In this document: piece after piece, positions 1-12,999 of the stretch | Layout: every line of letters starts with the position of its first letter | Numbering within the stretch: position 1 is the first letter of the stretch | Assembly: GCA_039707465.1 (NCBI GenBank) | Contig: CM077643.1 | Coordinates: 373,470,419-373,534,418 of the forward strand | Direction of reading: 5' to 3' | Origin: Rhabdophis nuchalis | Taxonomy: Eukaryota; Chordata; Lepidosauria; Squamata; Natricidae | DNA: 64,000 nucleotides | Notes under the pieces: model-generated | What the model was told of the DNA's origin: nothing | The model's input: the letters and a program-made list of their open reading frames with translations, nothing else | Database searches by the model: none | Translations under genes and position numbers: made by a program

Positions 1-150
1 GTCTCGCACGTACCCTGGGCCTGAACTGGATCAACCCTTACTTTCTGCTTTATGTGCTGCAGTTCAGTTCCTTGTAAGCAAAATTAAATCAAAGTCATCT
101 TGAAGGAGAGATGGGCGGAGAAAATTTTAATAAATAATTATTATTTTTTA
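1..150 (+). mobile_element. Probable LINE 3' end at the window edge
   Basis: A reading frame open at the left edge (bases 3-77) runs 24 codons to a TAA and ends in a hydrophobic stretch. The bases after it, about 95-140, resemble a non-LTR retrotransposon tail: a 'gatgggcgg' motif followed by an AT-rich 'aataaataatt' run. The frame is therefore more likely a LINE ORF end than a host exon, but a host gene's last exon cannot be excluded from so short a piece. Confidence 0.35.
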
Positions 151-499
151 AAAAACATTCTCTATTCCATTTACCTACTTTATCCTGTGGTAGGAACAAT
201 TCTTTTCTTCCTTTTAGCTACCATCACTTTTCACCAGGAGAACAGTGAAAACAAAAAAGGTTTGTTTTGTTTTCTATGAGTTCATTGAGAATTTATTGAT
301 GAATTTTAACAAGTTCAGTGACCTGCTGTTGTTTGGTTTACTTGCTTTAGTGAGTGAAATAAAATTGATGAGAATTCTGCCATTTTCCCATTCTATCCCA
401 AGTAGTAGGATAAATGGTAAAGCCAGACATCAATATGGACTTAAAGACTCCAGAACAAAGCTATTACCCTGGAGATACTGAACCTGACATGACACTACA
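151..499. other. Intergenic, nothing recognised
   Basis: AT-rich sequence with only chance short frames. No repeat family or exon could be recognised. Confidence 0.4.
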
Positions 500-760
500 G
501 CATTGGGGGGATCTTACCGGTTTGGAACCGTTCAGGCGAACTGGTAGTGGTTTGGCGGCCTGGAACTGGCAGTGACCCAGGCCTGCCACGCCCCTGAGCC
601 GGTTCCCTAGTCTGGGCCATTGGAGCCACCATCTTGTTTTTCACTTCTGCGCATGTGCAGAACAATTTTAATTGCACTGTGCATGTGTGCACAGTGCGCA
701 TCAAGCACACACAAGACCAAACCAGCAATAGTACCTGCCAGAACCCACCTGCACTATAGG
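500..760. mobile_element. hAT-type nonautonomous element, degenerate
   Basis: The stretch carries the 'ccggtt...gaacc' and 'gtgcatgtgtgcacagtgcgc' style core and the 'agaacccacct' end shared with the elements near 17.1, 40.85, 51.5 and 60.25 kb. The ends are too worn for the target duplication to be read. Bases 760-1,284 hold nothing I recognise. Confidence 0.45.
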
Positions 761-1284
761 TATCTCTTTCCCTTATGTGATATATATTGGGTTTTTTTCC
801 CCAAGGGGGACAACCCTTGAAAGGTATTCTATAGAGCAGCAACTCTTACACATCTTACCTAAAGAGATAAGGAAGACAGCACAAAGAGCAACAACTAACA
901 GCTTACAGGAACTCATGGCCGAGACGGTCATCACTTGTAATCATTGGTTAACTGGAACAAACAACAACAATAGAAAATGAATGTCAAATAAAGCTTTTCA
1001 GTGGCTAGTCAGAAAAGGGAGAAATGGGTCAGATAGTACCAATTTGGTTCATAATGTGTTTTATCTGTAATGATATGGAGAAAGAATGTGTTAGCCTCCC
1101 ATCAGACGAAACCCACAAACTCACCTTAACCAAGAGTAAACATTCTGTTTCTCTATTGGCCAAAGCAAGTCATGTGACAACTCTGGAATGCTCCATTGTT
1201 GGTTTTTTTTTTTTCTGTTTTAGATCTTCTACTAGAAAGGTCCATATTCTGGCCGTAGCTGAGATTAATCTTTAGACTCTAAAT

Positions 1285-2186
1285 CAGGGGTCCCCAACCT
1301 TTTTTGCACGAGGAACCGGTTTCATTTTAAAGAAAATTCTGCGGACTGGCTGGCCTAGAGGAGGAGGGGGGAGGGGGAACAGGCAGCACATGCGCACGTG
1401 GGGGGGGGGAGTCGGCTCACTTGGCCGTCTAGGGCAGTGGTGAGCAAACTTATTAGTCAATAGAGCCAAATATCAACAGTACCATTACTGAAATTTCTTT
1501 TGAGAGCCAAAAGTTGTGGCCTGTTTTGTGGGAGTGGCTCAGTTGTCATGTGACCCGGTGAGCGTGGCCAACTTGGAAAATGTGGTGAAACTCACTTAAC
1601 AGTCTTGCTTAGCAACCAAAATTTTGGGCTCAATTGTGGTCATAAATTCTTTCTTTCTTTCTTTCTTTCTTTAATTTCTGACTGGTCTTTGGTCTTCTGA
1701 AGATGGTAAAAATGTATTTATGGGCACTCGTTATATATAAAGGCAGCCCATGACTCTTTGGATGCTGGTTTGAATCCAGGAAATGACTCAGAGGATGTGA
1801 TTCCTTTGAAATGACCACTGGGAGAAAAATAGATCTTTAACCTGGTTAATCAAACAGGTAGCTTGAGGTGGAAGGAAATAGGAAAACAGATTTCTTCCTT
1901 TCCTTTCCTTTCCTTTCCTTCCTTCCATCGCCTCCCTCCCCCTTCCTCCCTTCTTTCCTTCCTTCCCTCCTACCCTCCATCCCTCTTTCTCTTTCTTTCT
2001 TTCCTTCCTTCCTTCTTTCACTCCTCCCTTCCTCCTCCCTACCCCTTCTTTCCTTCACTCCCTCCCTCCCACCCTCCATTCATCTTTCTTTTTCTATTTT
2101 TCTTTCTTTCTCTTTCTCTGTTTTCTCTCTCTCTCTCTCTCTCTCTCTGTATCTGTCTCTCTCTCCTCCCCCCACCCATCTCTGTC

Positions 2187-2237
<51 letters not shown>

Positions 2238-2880
2238 CCCTCTCTCTCTCTTTCTGTCTCTCTAAGTCTGCCTCTCTGTGCGTCTGCCATTCTCTCCCTC
2301 CCTCCACCCGGGGAAGCAGCAGAGGGGTCGGCATGTCGGTTGCGGAGGTTATCCCGCAGCGAGCGAATGGAGGACCCGAGCTGCGGCTAGTGCAGGCGAG
2401 GAGGAGGGAGCAGCCCCCTGGGCAGAGGATGGCCGAGTGCGCCTCCACCAGCTCCTTCCGACAGCCACCGCGGTGCACTGCACTTTCCGGGGCTTCCTGG
2501 ATGGGCCGGCATGTCGACTGGGGAGGTTATCCCGCAGCGGGCGGGCGAAGGACCCAAGCTGCATGCCGCCAAAGCCGTCCAGGCACCACACAGGGCTGGA
2601 AGGGAGGTGGGCGTGCAGTGCCCGGATGGCTTTGGCGACACGCAGCTTGGGTCCTTCGCCCGCCCGCTGCGGGATAGCCTCCCCAGTCAACATGCCGGCC
2701 CCTCCAGGAAGCCCCGGAAAGTGCAGTGTGCAGCGGTGGCCATCAGAAGGAGCTGGTGGAGATGCACTCGGCCATCCTCTGCCCAGGGGGCTGCTCCCTC
2801 CTCCTCGCCGGCCCTGCGCCCCGGTTCCTATAAAGCCGTGGACCGGCACCGGTCCAAGAACCGGGGGTTGGAGACCCCTG
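1285..2880. mobile_element. Large hAT MITE with pyrimidine tract and GC-rich core
   Basis: The element starts CAGGGGTCCCCAACC and ends GGTTGGAGACCCCTG. It is flanked by related 8-bp duplications, CTCTAAAT (1,277-1,284) and GTCTAGAT (2,881-2,888). Inside are a nested 'cttagcaaccaaaattttggg' element, a long pyrimidine tract, a (TG)n run and a GC-rich segment with inverted blocks ('ggcatgtcg..' and its complement). It shares ends with the elements at 35,773-36,994 and 45,911-46,227. All frames within it are low-complexity and I do not regard them as genes. Confidence 0.7.
1892..2310. repeat. Polypyrimidine tract with (TG)n
   Basis: About 400 bases of C/T-only to C/T-rich sequence, interrupted by (TG)n at 2,191-2,235. 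It is a microsatellite expansion inside the hAT element. Confidence 0.9.
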
Positions 2881-2888
2881 GTCTAGAT

Positions 2889-4146
2889 GACCTCCAAGAT
2901 CCCTTCCAACTCTGCTATTGTATTGTAAATAATTTAAATCCTTAAAATAAATGCATTCACTAGTTATCACAATTGTACCTTGAGCCAATATTTTGTGCTT
3001 AATAACCTGTGAGACAGCTTAGGCTTGGAGATGACAGCTATATGGCACATACTGCTACTTATTGGATTACTCAATTTCTGTAGCTGCCCACCCTAACCAT
3101 GTGATTGTAAATGTCACCATTTGCACTTGCAGGTTTGAAAGACACTTGCTAGCTTATGGGCGAGACACCCCATTAAACATGTCCTTTCCCATGTCACAAT
3201 TTCACACCATGATGCATGAGTGACTACAGGAGTGTACTTCCTCCTTAGCTACATCCCACGCAGATTGTAGTGAACTGAGCATTGGCAGCTGTTCAGCCAC
3301 CCACTTGCAAACACAGCTCTTTGAATTTGCATGTTAACCAGCTGCCAGAATGTGCAGGAACAGCAAATCTACCGTAGAAGCTGCCAGATGGAAAGTACCC
3401 TTGGAGAGAACTTTCCTAATTCATGGAACCAATGGTCTGATTCCTTGATAGGGGTTTCCCAGCTGTGGAGGAAAAAAGGAGGATGCAGCTCAATGAAAGA
3501 TCAATGAATTATACGCACGTCTCAGGTTTCACCTTTAATATTTCTATTTTCTTTAAAAAATAATTTTATTGAAGATAAATGGAAGATATTACATATAGGG
3601 ATAAAACTAATGCAAACTATATAAAAAAGTATAAGCAAAAAGAAAAATGAAAAGCAAAATGTTTAAAAAGAGAAAGAAAAAACTAACTTTTCCTTTCTTC
3701 CCAGCAATTATAAGCAATTTTAACAGCTTATTAACATATCATGAAATACAACAAATAGTCTTTTCTATGTTTGACCCAATTCTTTATAAACATATCTTTA
3801 AAGCTTCACGTTCCATCCTAATCAGTAAAAGTTCACGGAGGCAAACCAGAAATAAACCTGATCTAATAAATCCATTTATTCCACTTGCTGCCAATAATCT
3901 TTAGTACAAACACTTGGTTTTTTCCCCATTTCCTCTTTGTCTTTCTCACAAAATCAGTGACAAGCTTAACAAATCCATTTTGTAAATTGAATACAAAAAG
4001 GTTATCCATAACACTCTTCTGATCTTTAACAACTCCCTGTTGAAAATCCCATATAGAAAGGTTATCCAAATCATTTTTTCTGGCCTATTATTTGTATGTA
4101 GTTTTTAGTTATTAGAACTTCAGTTGGTTTCATTTATATATTCCAT
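2889..4146. other. Intergenic; possible antisense L1 3' end at 3,550-4,090
   Basis: No exon is visible. The AT-rich part from about 3,550 ('ttttattgaagataaatgg') resembles the reverse of the 'caataaaactttttc' tails of the L1-type elements at 27.0, 35.2 and 50.3 kb, so it may be an old antisense L1 3' end. The rest is unassigned. Confidence 0.35.
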
Positions 4147-4562
4147 ACAGGTAATTCTTGATTACAACACTTCATTTAATGACTGTCTGAAGTTACAACA
4201 GTTCATTTAATTACTCTCTGAAGTTGAAAAAAGTGACACAACTGTTTTTCACACTTATGACCTTTGCAGTAACCTCATGGTCACATGACCAAAATTCAGA
4301 TGCTTGGCAACTGGTTCATATTTATGACGGTTGCATTGGCCCGGGGTCATGTCCTCCTCCTTTTGCGACCTTCTGACAATCAAAGTAAATGGGGAAGCCA
4401 GATTCACCTAACAACCATTTTACCGTGTTACAAACAAGTGCAATGATTCACTTAACAAATGTGGTGAGAAAGATTGTAAAATGGGGCAAAATTTATTTAA
4501 CTGTCTCATTCAGCAACATAAATGTTGAGCTCAATTGTAGTCACAAATTGAGAACTACCTGT
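4147..4562. mobile_element. Old DNA transposon with inverted ends
   Basis: The block begins ACAGGTAATTCTTGATTAC and ends TTGAGAACTACCTGT, which are imperfect inverted ends. A partial end also occurs at about 9,289-9,320, and a related internal sequence at about 28,932-29,250 in reverse. Confidence 0.5.
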
Positions 4563-4764
4563 ATTTTGTCATTTTTCCATATCCATTTTTTAGTTTATCA
4601 TTTTAAGTACATATTAATTTCAGTTGGGTTCAGTAAAACTTCTTTCACAGCATGATCTAGTCTATCAATAATGTCAGTAATCCTTAAAGCTAATTTCTTA
4701 ATTAATTGTTCACAATATTTTTCATTATGCTCTTTCTTTTACTTCCTTCTGGTTTCCCTACAGC

Positions 4765-4831
4765 GATGGCTGGGGAATTCTGGGAGTTGAAGTCCAGACA
4801 TCTTCAAGTTGCCAAGGTTGAGAAACACTGC
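4765..4831. mobile_element. Half copy of the foldback hAT element
   Basis: Carries 'gctggggaattctgggagtt', 'gaagtccagacatcttc' and 'gttgagaaacactg', the right half of the hairpin family seen complete at 23,819-23,988. Confidence 0.6.
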
Positions 4832-4836
4832 TCTAG

Positions 4837-5034
4837 ACCAGTGGTTCTCAATCTGTGGGTCGGGACCCCTTTGGGGGTTGAATGACCCTTTCACAGGGGT
4901 CGCTTAAGACCATCGGAAAACACGTATTTTCGATGGTCTTAGTAACCAAGACACCAATGTTATGGTTGGGGGTCACCACAACATGAGTAACTGTATTAAA
5001 TGGTCATGGCATTGGGAAGGTTGAGAACCACTGG
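4837..5034 (+). mobile_element. SPIN-type (Buster hAT) nonautonomous element
   Basis: The ends are CAGTGGTTCTCAA and TTGAGAACCACTG. The interior has the hallmark blocks 'gtgggtcgggacccctttgg', 'gaccctttcacaggggtcgc', 'aagaccatcggaaaacac' and 'ggttgggggtcaccacaaca', which I recognise as the SPIN (Space Invaders) hAT consensus. Flanking bases do not form a clean duplication in this copy. A second copy lies at 18,435-18,629. Confidence 0.8.
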
Positions 5035-6160
5035 CCCAGAGTGTCCAGTCTTCAAAGCCTCATCATGGTTTCCCCCCCCTTCCAAATGCAAAAACAGGAA
5101 TAATTTCCCCAGGAAGAATGCTTACAATCGATTTCCCAAATTTTATTAAATCTATCTGAACTCTTGGTCCATTATAACTTTTGAAAATCAACACTCTAAT
5201 CAGTTCTTTGCTGTTAATTCTAAAAATAAATACATTCTTGAATATATTGTTATAAGTTCTTTCATACTGGATTGAAGAAAACTCAGCCAATAAAGTCCAT
5301 AAATGTCCTTATATTTTTAATTTTAAAAAGTAATAAAAATTAATTCCAAACTGATTAAGAAATGAGAAAGGGGTGAATTTTGCATCCTTAAAGGTTACAT
5401 TATGACTATGAGCTTTGATGTAATCCCTCAACTCCTAGCCACGTGAATCACAAGCTGACTGCAAAAATGTCAGCTTCTGCAGTTTACTTAGAAGGACCAC
5501 CTGTCTGGAGTTCATGTGAGCTATCTCATAATCTCTCCATTCTCCAGAGAGATTTTGTCTGTCCAGATCCTGCATCTGGCCATAGATTTCAGCCATTATG
5601 TCATCCCCGTTTTTTCAGGCATGTCTTCAGTTCACCATATTCTCAGCAGAAGTCAGGATTTTTAACATTTCCAGATGCTATCACATTTAATATTTCCAGA
5701 TCCTAGCAACCAATGTCCATTTCTCTATGACACTTCCCCACAAAGGAAAATCAGGCATCATGTAGTGTAGATTAAATGAATCAAAGTTCTGACTTAATAA
5801 GAAACAATTATCTATCCTTCATTCCTGAATTCTCTTCCCTGAAATAGTTGGCATTCAGAGATGGAGGACAAGAAGAGGAAAAAAGAGCTTTTCATTCATT
5901 CTCCAAGGCATCACAATCACAGGTGTGGGTTTCTGTACCATGTTTCACTTACAGTATATTCCATAAACACTTGAACCTTTAATGGCATATAACTGTGAGA
6001 ATCATATAGTAAAATAACAATTTGACTAAAATCCAGTGGAACAAATGAAAGAAGAATAAATCTCACTGTACATAATTGCTTAGTTGGAATGAGACAACTC
6101 ACCATGGCTAGCTCACCAAAACCAATTTGCCATGGCCAACCTGCGGCGGGATAACTCACT
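5035..6160. other. Intergenic, nothing recognised
   Basis: AT-rich unique-looking sequence with chance frames only. No motif supports a gene. Confidence 0.4.
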
Positions 6161-6486
6161 ACAGTGGTGGGATTCAAATGTTTTTACTACCGGTTCTGTG
6201 GGCATGGCTTGGTGGGCGTGCATGGCATGGTGGGCGTGCATGGCTTGGTGGGCGAGCATGGCTTGGTGGGCGTGCATGGCTTGGTGGGTGTGGCTTGGTG
6301 GACATGGGTTGGTGGAATGGCAGGGGAAGGTTACTGCAAAATCCCCATTCCCTCCCAAGCAGCTGGGACTCGGGAGGCAGAGAATAGATGGGGGCAGGGC
6401 CAGCCAGAGGTGGTAATGCTGGTTCTCTGAACTACTCAAAATTTCTGCTACCGGTTCTCCAGAACCTGCTGAATACCACCTCTGTT
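6161..6486. mobile_element. hAT-type MITE with internal 18-bp tandem repeat
   Basis: Begins 'cagtggtgggattcaa' and ends 'ctgaataccacctctg'. The interior 'ctaccggttctgtgggcatg' and 'ctaccggttctcc' blocks match, in reverse, the element at about 19,285-19,570. At 6,204-6,300 an 18-base unit (GGGCGTGCATGGCTTGGT) is tandemly repeated about five times. Confidence 0.6.
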
Positions 6487-6911
6487 GCTATAGGATTCAC
6501 TTAGTTCCTTTTATTCACAAAGCTTTCATCAATATTATTGTATCTCTTGTATCAAAGAAAATCATTTCTATTACCAGGTTTTGTAATGCTTTGATAAATA
6601 ATAAAAGGAATTAATCCCACGTTGAGCTATCCCATGTCAAGTTGGCTGTGATGAGTTGCCTGTGGTCAATTGACTGCGGTGAGTTGTCCTAGATGCCATC
6701 CCAATTTAAATTCTGCATCTCTGTCTCCCTCTCTCCCTCTCCCCCACTCTTTCATTTATGTGATACCCATCTCATCAGAGAGAATTCTATTTAGCCACTT
6801 CATGCATTCGATGAAGTGAGCCACAACACTGAAGTGAGTAAGTAAGTTTGATTTAGCAGAGTGATTTTAATGGTCACATTTGATGCCAGAGGCAATCTGA
6901 ATGGAAACGTT

Positions 6912-8690
6912 TATGGGGGACTGTCCGAGACTAGTCTTGAGGTTCCTTCTTGGGAGGAGTTTGACTTTGTTACCACCGAGGATATGGACAGGCTGTCAAG
7001 GAAGCTTAGGGCGACCACATGTTTATTGGATCCGTGTCCCTCCTGGCTTGTACTGGCATCCTGGGAGACGACACGAGGCTGGCTCCAGGGCATTGTCAAC
7101 GCATCTTTGAGTGAGGGGTCCTTACCTGCCATCTTGAAAGAGGCGGTAGTGAGGCCCCTCCTCAAGAAGCCGTCCCTGGACCCAGCTTTACTAGAGAACT
7201 ATCGTCCGGTCTCCAACCTTCACTTTTTAGTGAAGGTTGTTGAGAGTGTGGTAGCCCAACAGTTTCCGCGACACCTGGAGGAAGTTGATTATCTAGACCC
7301 GCGCCAGTCCGGCTTCCGACCCGGTCACAGCACCGAGACGGCATTGGTCGCGTTGGTTGATGATCTCTGGAGGGCGCGGGATAGAGGTTATTCCTCTATC
7401 CTAGTCCTATTAGACCTCTCGGCGGCTTTTGATACCATCGACCATGGTATCCTATTGCACCGACTGGGGGGGTTGGGGCTGGGAGGCACCGTTCTGCGGT
7501 GGTTCTCGTCCTACCTCTCTGGTCGGTCGCAATATGTGTTGACGGGAGGGCAGAGGTCGACCTCGAGGCCTCTCCTTTTCAACACATATATGAAGCCGCT
7601 GGGTGAGATCATCCGTGGTTTTGGGGTGGAGTACCATCTGTACGCTGATGACACTCAGTTGTACATATCCACCCCAAACCACCCCAACGATGCCGCCGAA
7701 GTGCTGTCCCAGTGTCTGGAAGCTGTACGGATCTGGATGGGTGGTAACAAACTCAAGCTCAACCCTGCCAAGACTGAGTGGCTGTGGTTTCCGGCACCCC
7801 GGTTCAGCCAGATTATTCCAACTCTGGCCATTGGGGGCGAAACACTGGCCCCCGTGGAGAGGGCGCGCAATTTGGGTGTCCTCCTGGATTCCCGGCTGTC
7901 CATGGAGGACCATGTGGCAGCCGTGGCCAGGGGAGTGTTTCATCAGGTACGCCTGATGCGCCAATTGCGCCCCTTACTGGACCGGGCTGCCCTTCGCACA
8001 GTCACTCAAGCTCTCGTGACGTCCCGACTCGACTATTGTAATGTTCTCTACATGGGGCTTCCCTTGAGGTGCACTCGAAAGCTACAGCTAGTCCAAAACG
8101 CAGCCGCGCGGGTGATTATGGGAGCCACTAGATGCTCCCACATAACACCGATCCTGCGCGAGCTGCATTGGCTTCCTGTGGCCTTTCGAGTGCGCTTCAA
8201 GGTTTTGACAACTATCTTTAAAGCGCTCCATGGCTCGGGGCCTAGTTATATGCGAGACCGCCTCCTGCCCCATACATCCCTTAGACCGATACGCTCCCAC
8301 AGAGAGGGCCTCCTCAGGGTGCCGTCGGCCGGACAATGCCGACTGGCGACACCCAGGGGGAGAGCCTTCTCTGTGGCAGGGCCAGCCCTCTGGAATGACC
8401 TACCCCCTGAATTACGTACCATCACCGACCTCCGCCTCTTTCGCCAATGTCGTAAGACATATTTGTTTCAACAAGCCGGCCTAGCCTAACCTCCCATGGG
8501 GACTTTTAGATAGTTTTAAATTGGGTTTTTAAATTTTGGTTTTAGCGCAGGATAGGTTTATTTAATAGTTTTTAAATTATATTTATTGTATTTTGTATGT
8601 TTTTAAATTTCCTGTGCGCCGCCCTGGGTCCTCTGTGGAGAAGGGCGGGATATAAATTTAAATAAATAAATAAATAAATAAAATTTTAAC
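6912..8690 (+). mobile_element. CR1-type LINE, 5' truncated, ORF2 fragment with deletion in the RT core
   Basis: A single open frame to 8,489 encodes the RT part of CR1 ORF2: the LSAAFDTID block, a YADD box, and the conserved C-terminus ending in QQAGLA. The element starts inside the region before RT, so the endonuclease is absent. Compared with the copy at 43,205-45,560, which is nearly identical, 12 codons including the GVPQGSVLSP motif are missing, so the enzyme would be inactive. The 3' end has 'gtgcgccgccctgggtcctc' followed by an (AATA)n tail. The 6,487-6,911 stretch before it is unassigned. Confidence 0.9.
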
Positions 8691-9025
8691 TAGACTGAAC
8701 TTACACCATACTTTGGATTCTTTCTCATAGTGCAGAAGGCACCATTTCAGAACAATTGACATGGACATGCATTTGAGAAGCATGAGGGAAAGAATGAGAC
8801 CTTTCTCTTGTCACATGTTCTTTCTTCTCCAAATCCAGTCTTGATGGTTTACATTATTTTTCACTGGGTGGGGAAACCAAAGCCAGGCAAGGACATGCAG
8901 TAAATAGACCTTCAGAGATGGATATGACTTAACTTCTATGATTGGGAACAACTTTGCAAAGTGCAGCTAAGAGGAAATTCTCCTGAACTATTCCATGCTA
9001 TGATTTTAAAAATCCTGTAGCTTTG
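8691..9025 (-). other. Downstream flank of BLK, presumed 3' UTR
   Basis: This lies directly past the BLK stop codon on the minus strand. No clear minus-strand AATAAA is visible before the CR1 element, so the UTR end is undetermined. Confidence 0.3.
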
Positions 9026-9259
<234 letters not shown>

Positions 9260-9754
9260 TTAAACTTTACATAAATCATGTAATGCACAGGTAGTTCTTG
9301 ATTTACAATGGGACCAAAATTATATATTATTCGTGATGCATTTGGAATTCTAAAACAACCCAACTCTTTTGAGTTCCAGGTGGCTCAAGTCTTTATATCT
9401 TGCACAATGTGTTTTCCAAATATGTTCAAAAGTAAGATTTTCTAAGCAGGAAACATTAACATTTAAGTGTGATTGTGTGTTGGTGATGATAGTTACAGTT
9501 ATTTATTAAGTTGTCATATTCCCATTTTCCATTCAGCTTTGCAACTGCATGCATATCCCACCTGTTTCATCAAAAAAATGTCCCGACAAACCCCTTAAAA
9601 TTAAAGACTAAGAACCTGATGAAATCAAACTCGCGGTATAGAAATTGAATAAATAAAAATAATAATAATAAAAAAATAAACTCAAACACATCTGAGTCTG
9701 AATTAGTAAACAAGCCATTTGAAGTGCATCTGAAGGAAATTGAAGTATATTTGA

Positions 9755-9860
9755 AGCCGGCGGTTAAGGCATGAGGCTAGAAAGCTGAAGACTATGAATT
9801 CTAGTCCCACCTTAGCCATGAAAGCCAGCTGGAGACTTTGGGCTAGTTACTCTTTTTCAG
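9755..9860 (+). mobile_element. tRNA-derived SINE fragment
   Basis: Carries 'gcggttaaggcatgaggcta' and 'gaattctagtcccaccttag', the A-box-like and B-box-like parts of a squamate SINE head. A related piece lies at 10,500-10,610. Confidence 0.5.
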
Positions 9861-9885
9861 TTCAACTCAACTTACAGGGATCCAT

Positions 9886-9971
9886 ATGAATGAATGAATG
9901 AATGAATGAATGAATGAATGAATGAATGAATGAATGAATGAATGAATGAATGAATGAATGAATGAATGAAT
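9886..9971. repeat. (GAAT)n microsatellite
   Basis: About 21 uninterrupted copies of a 4-base unit. Confidence 0.97.
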
Positions 9972-10013
9972 TCACAATGATGAAAAGCTGTCTAGTCCTG
10001 GGCTGAGCAATTA

Positions 10014-10265
<252 letters not shown>

Positions 10266-10629
10266 TTAAAATGAAAGCCTCATAGCATAATTTGGTTCTC
10301 AATATCTATTTTGCATTTGTTTGGTTAAACTGGATAAGATATTCCAAGGTGTGGGAGTATGAACAAGAACATAAAAATGAGAGATCAGAAATACTTAACC
10401 AGTTCACTGATATTGATTACTATTTGGGGATGTGAAGAAGTTCAGCACTGAAAGTGAGCCTAATTGGTCAATTTATTTATGCATTGGGCAATTTAGTGCA
10501 GCCAATATATCACAGCCAGTTCAGCGCATTGGTTAAGGCATCAGGCGAGAAACCAGGAGAATGTGAGTTCTAGTCCTGCCTTAGACATAAAGCCAATCAT
10601 TCTGTCACAGATCAAGGAAGGACAAATCA

Positions 10630-10631
<2 letters not shown>

Positions 10632-10685
<54 letters not shown>
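10632..10685. repeat. (TG)n microsatellite
   Basis: About 27 uninterrupted TG dinucleotides. Confidence 0.97.
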
Positions 10686-10686
<1 letters not shown>

Positions 10687-11914
10687 CCAGCATAACTCTG
10701 GAACTCCTTGAGCAATTTCAACCAAACTTGGTACACAGATAACTTACTCTCTGGAAACAAATATTGTGTTTTTGTACCCCTAAAACCCCTTGGTGGGTGT
10801 TCTGTTAAGATACAGCATATTGTGCATTAAAATGGCTTCTACTGTACTGCCATAAAATGGCTTCTACTATGCAGTGCAATGGAGTTGCCATAATAACAGT
10901 ATTATAGACTCCTTGGGGAGTTCACAGTATACCACAAGGTTGCTCCTTCTGGTAAGGAGGAAAATCCAACATTAGAAATTATATTTGGTCTGGACATTTC
11001 CCTCTATAAATAAATACCTGGGTAACACCAGGTTATCAGCTAGAAGTTAAGGCTATGTTTTGAGCTTATATGCACTAGATTTTGTATATCTCAATTATAT
11101 CCAAAAATCATATTTTAGATTTGCAGGAAGGAAGGGAGGTACAGTGTGTCAGACAAAGGAGGATATGTTCTTTTTTCAAAGTGAGCTATTTCAAATCCTA
11201 TGCATAGGAGAATAGTTGGGCTAGGCAATATCTGACTTTATTTTTTATTTTATACAGTGTATTTGAATATTACTTCTCATGTACTAGATATCTGAACAGT
11301 ATATAATAATGATGGCTAGGCTAGGTTGGCTATAAATGTGCAAGGATAGATAAATAGAAACAGTTTGTCTTTCTGTCCACATATCTAATTTTAATATATA
11401 GGACTATAAGAAAACTCAGGCTATTTCCATGTATTCACGGATCTCCCAATAACCTTTTGTCATAGCAATGTGATTATTTCCCCTCTCCTACAATCTTTCT
11501 GACACTAACCAACTTACTAAAAGTAATACACCAGCACGCTTAGGACAAAAATGGGATAGAAATTCTCTGTAGAGTGGGAAGGGGCAAACTTTATTTTGGA
11601 TATCTACCTTTTACAGAGTTGGAAGGGACCCTGCAGGTCATCTAGTCCAACCCCCCGCCCAAGCAGGAGACCCTACATGTGCCTCTACCTAGGATCCTTT
11701 TAAGCCACTTATTGCTTTAGAGGTAACAGCCAGCATTTTGACTTAAACTCAGAGATAAATTAAGAGCCAATGTAGCTTTTATAGTAACAACATTATGTGA
11801 TACACAATGATTGTCTAGTAAGTACATGAACAGCTCCATTCTATACCAACTGAAATTTCTTGGGGTTCACCTTAAGATAAAGAGAGAGAACTGAAGGATA
11901 TATGGGAGATAATA

Positions 11915-12450
11915 CAATACAATACAATAGCAGAGTTGGAAGGGACCTTGGAGGTCTTCTAGTCCAACCCCCTGCCTAGGCAGGAACCCTATACCGTTTC
12001 AGACAAATGGCTACCCAACATCTTCTTAAAGACTTCCAGTGTTGGGGCATTCACAACCTCTGGAGGCAAGCGGTTCCACTGACTAACCGTTCTAACTGTA
12101 GGAAATTTCTCCTAAGTTCTAAGTTGCTTCTCTTCTTGATTAGTTTCCACCCATTGCTTCTTGTTCTACACTCAGGTGCCTTGGAGAATAGTTTGACTCC
12201 CTCTTCTTTGTGGCAACCCCTGAGATACTCGAACACTGCTATCATGTCTCCCCTAGTCCTTCTTTTCATTAAACTAGACATACCCAATTCCTGCAACCGT
12301 TCTTCATATGTTTTAGTCTCCAGTCCCCTAATCATCTTTGTTGCTCTTCTCTGCCCTCTTTCTAGAGTCTCCATATCTTTTTTACATCATGGCGACCAAA
12401 ACTAAATGCTGTATTCCAAATGTGGCCTTACCAAGGCATTATAAAGTGGT
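11915..12450 (-). mobile_element. CR1/L3-like LINE 3' fragment (family B)
   Basis: On the minus strand it encodes METLERGQRRATKMIRGLE through the SLMKRRTRGDMIAVFEYL block, the C-terminal region of a CR1-type ORF2. It ends in the (ATTGT)n-type tail next to the 'ccttccaactctgctattg' signature. The frame is broken downstream of the 107-codon open part. Further copies lie at 14.56, 15.48, 17.44, 30.75, 45.75, 46.23 and 58.63 kb. Confidence 0.8.
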
Positions 12451-12846
12451 ATTAACAATTCATCTGATCTTGATTCTATCCCCCTGTTATAGATAATGTG
12501 TTAGATAATGAGAAGTACCAGAAAATAAACTGTGCATGAGTTTGTATATTAGAAAGTTACTGACTGATTGACTGACTGAATGAATTTGGGGAATAGAATA
12601 AAATAACCCTTTATTTGTGTGTGTGTGTGTGTGTGTTTTTATGGTTGCAGCCAGACATCATTCTTTTGTAGACTGGTTAAAGTGGCAATAACTTCAGTTA
12701 TATTGCTAAGGGCACAGAGCCTGGATTATGGAAATACCACTCAGGCAATAATTGTGAACGAAAAAACAAATCTTTTACCTCCAGAATTTTCTTGTTTGGT
12801 GGAATATGACCCGCAAGTCTATCTCTTTTACCACAAAGTTTCACTA

Positions 12847-12999
<153 letters not shown>

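Noticed and set aside
3..77. C-terminal exon of a host gene at the window edge
   Set aside because: The following bases look like a LINE tail, and 24 codons are too few to identify a host protein.
1863..2677. 175- to 269-codon frames of Ser/Leu/Pro
   Set aside because: They cross a pyrimidine tract, a TG repeat and a MITE core; composition is low-complexity and no homologous domain is visible.
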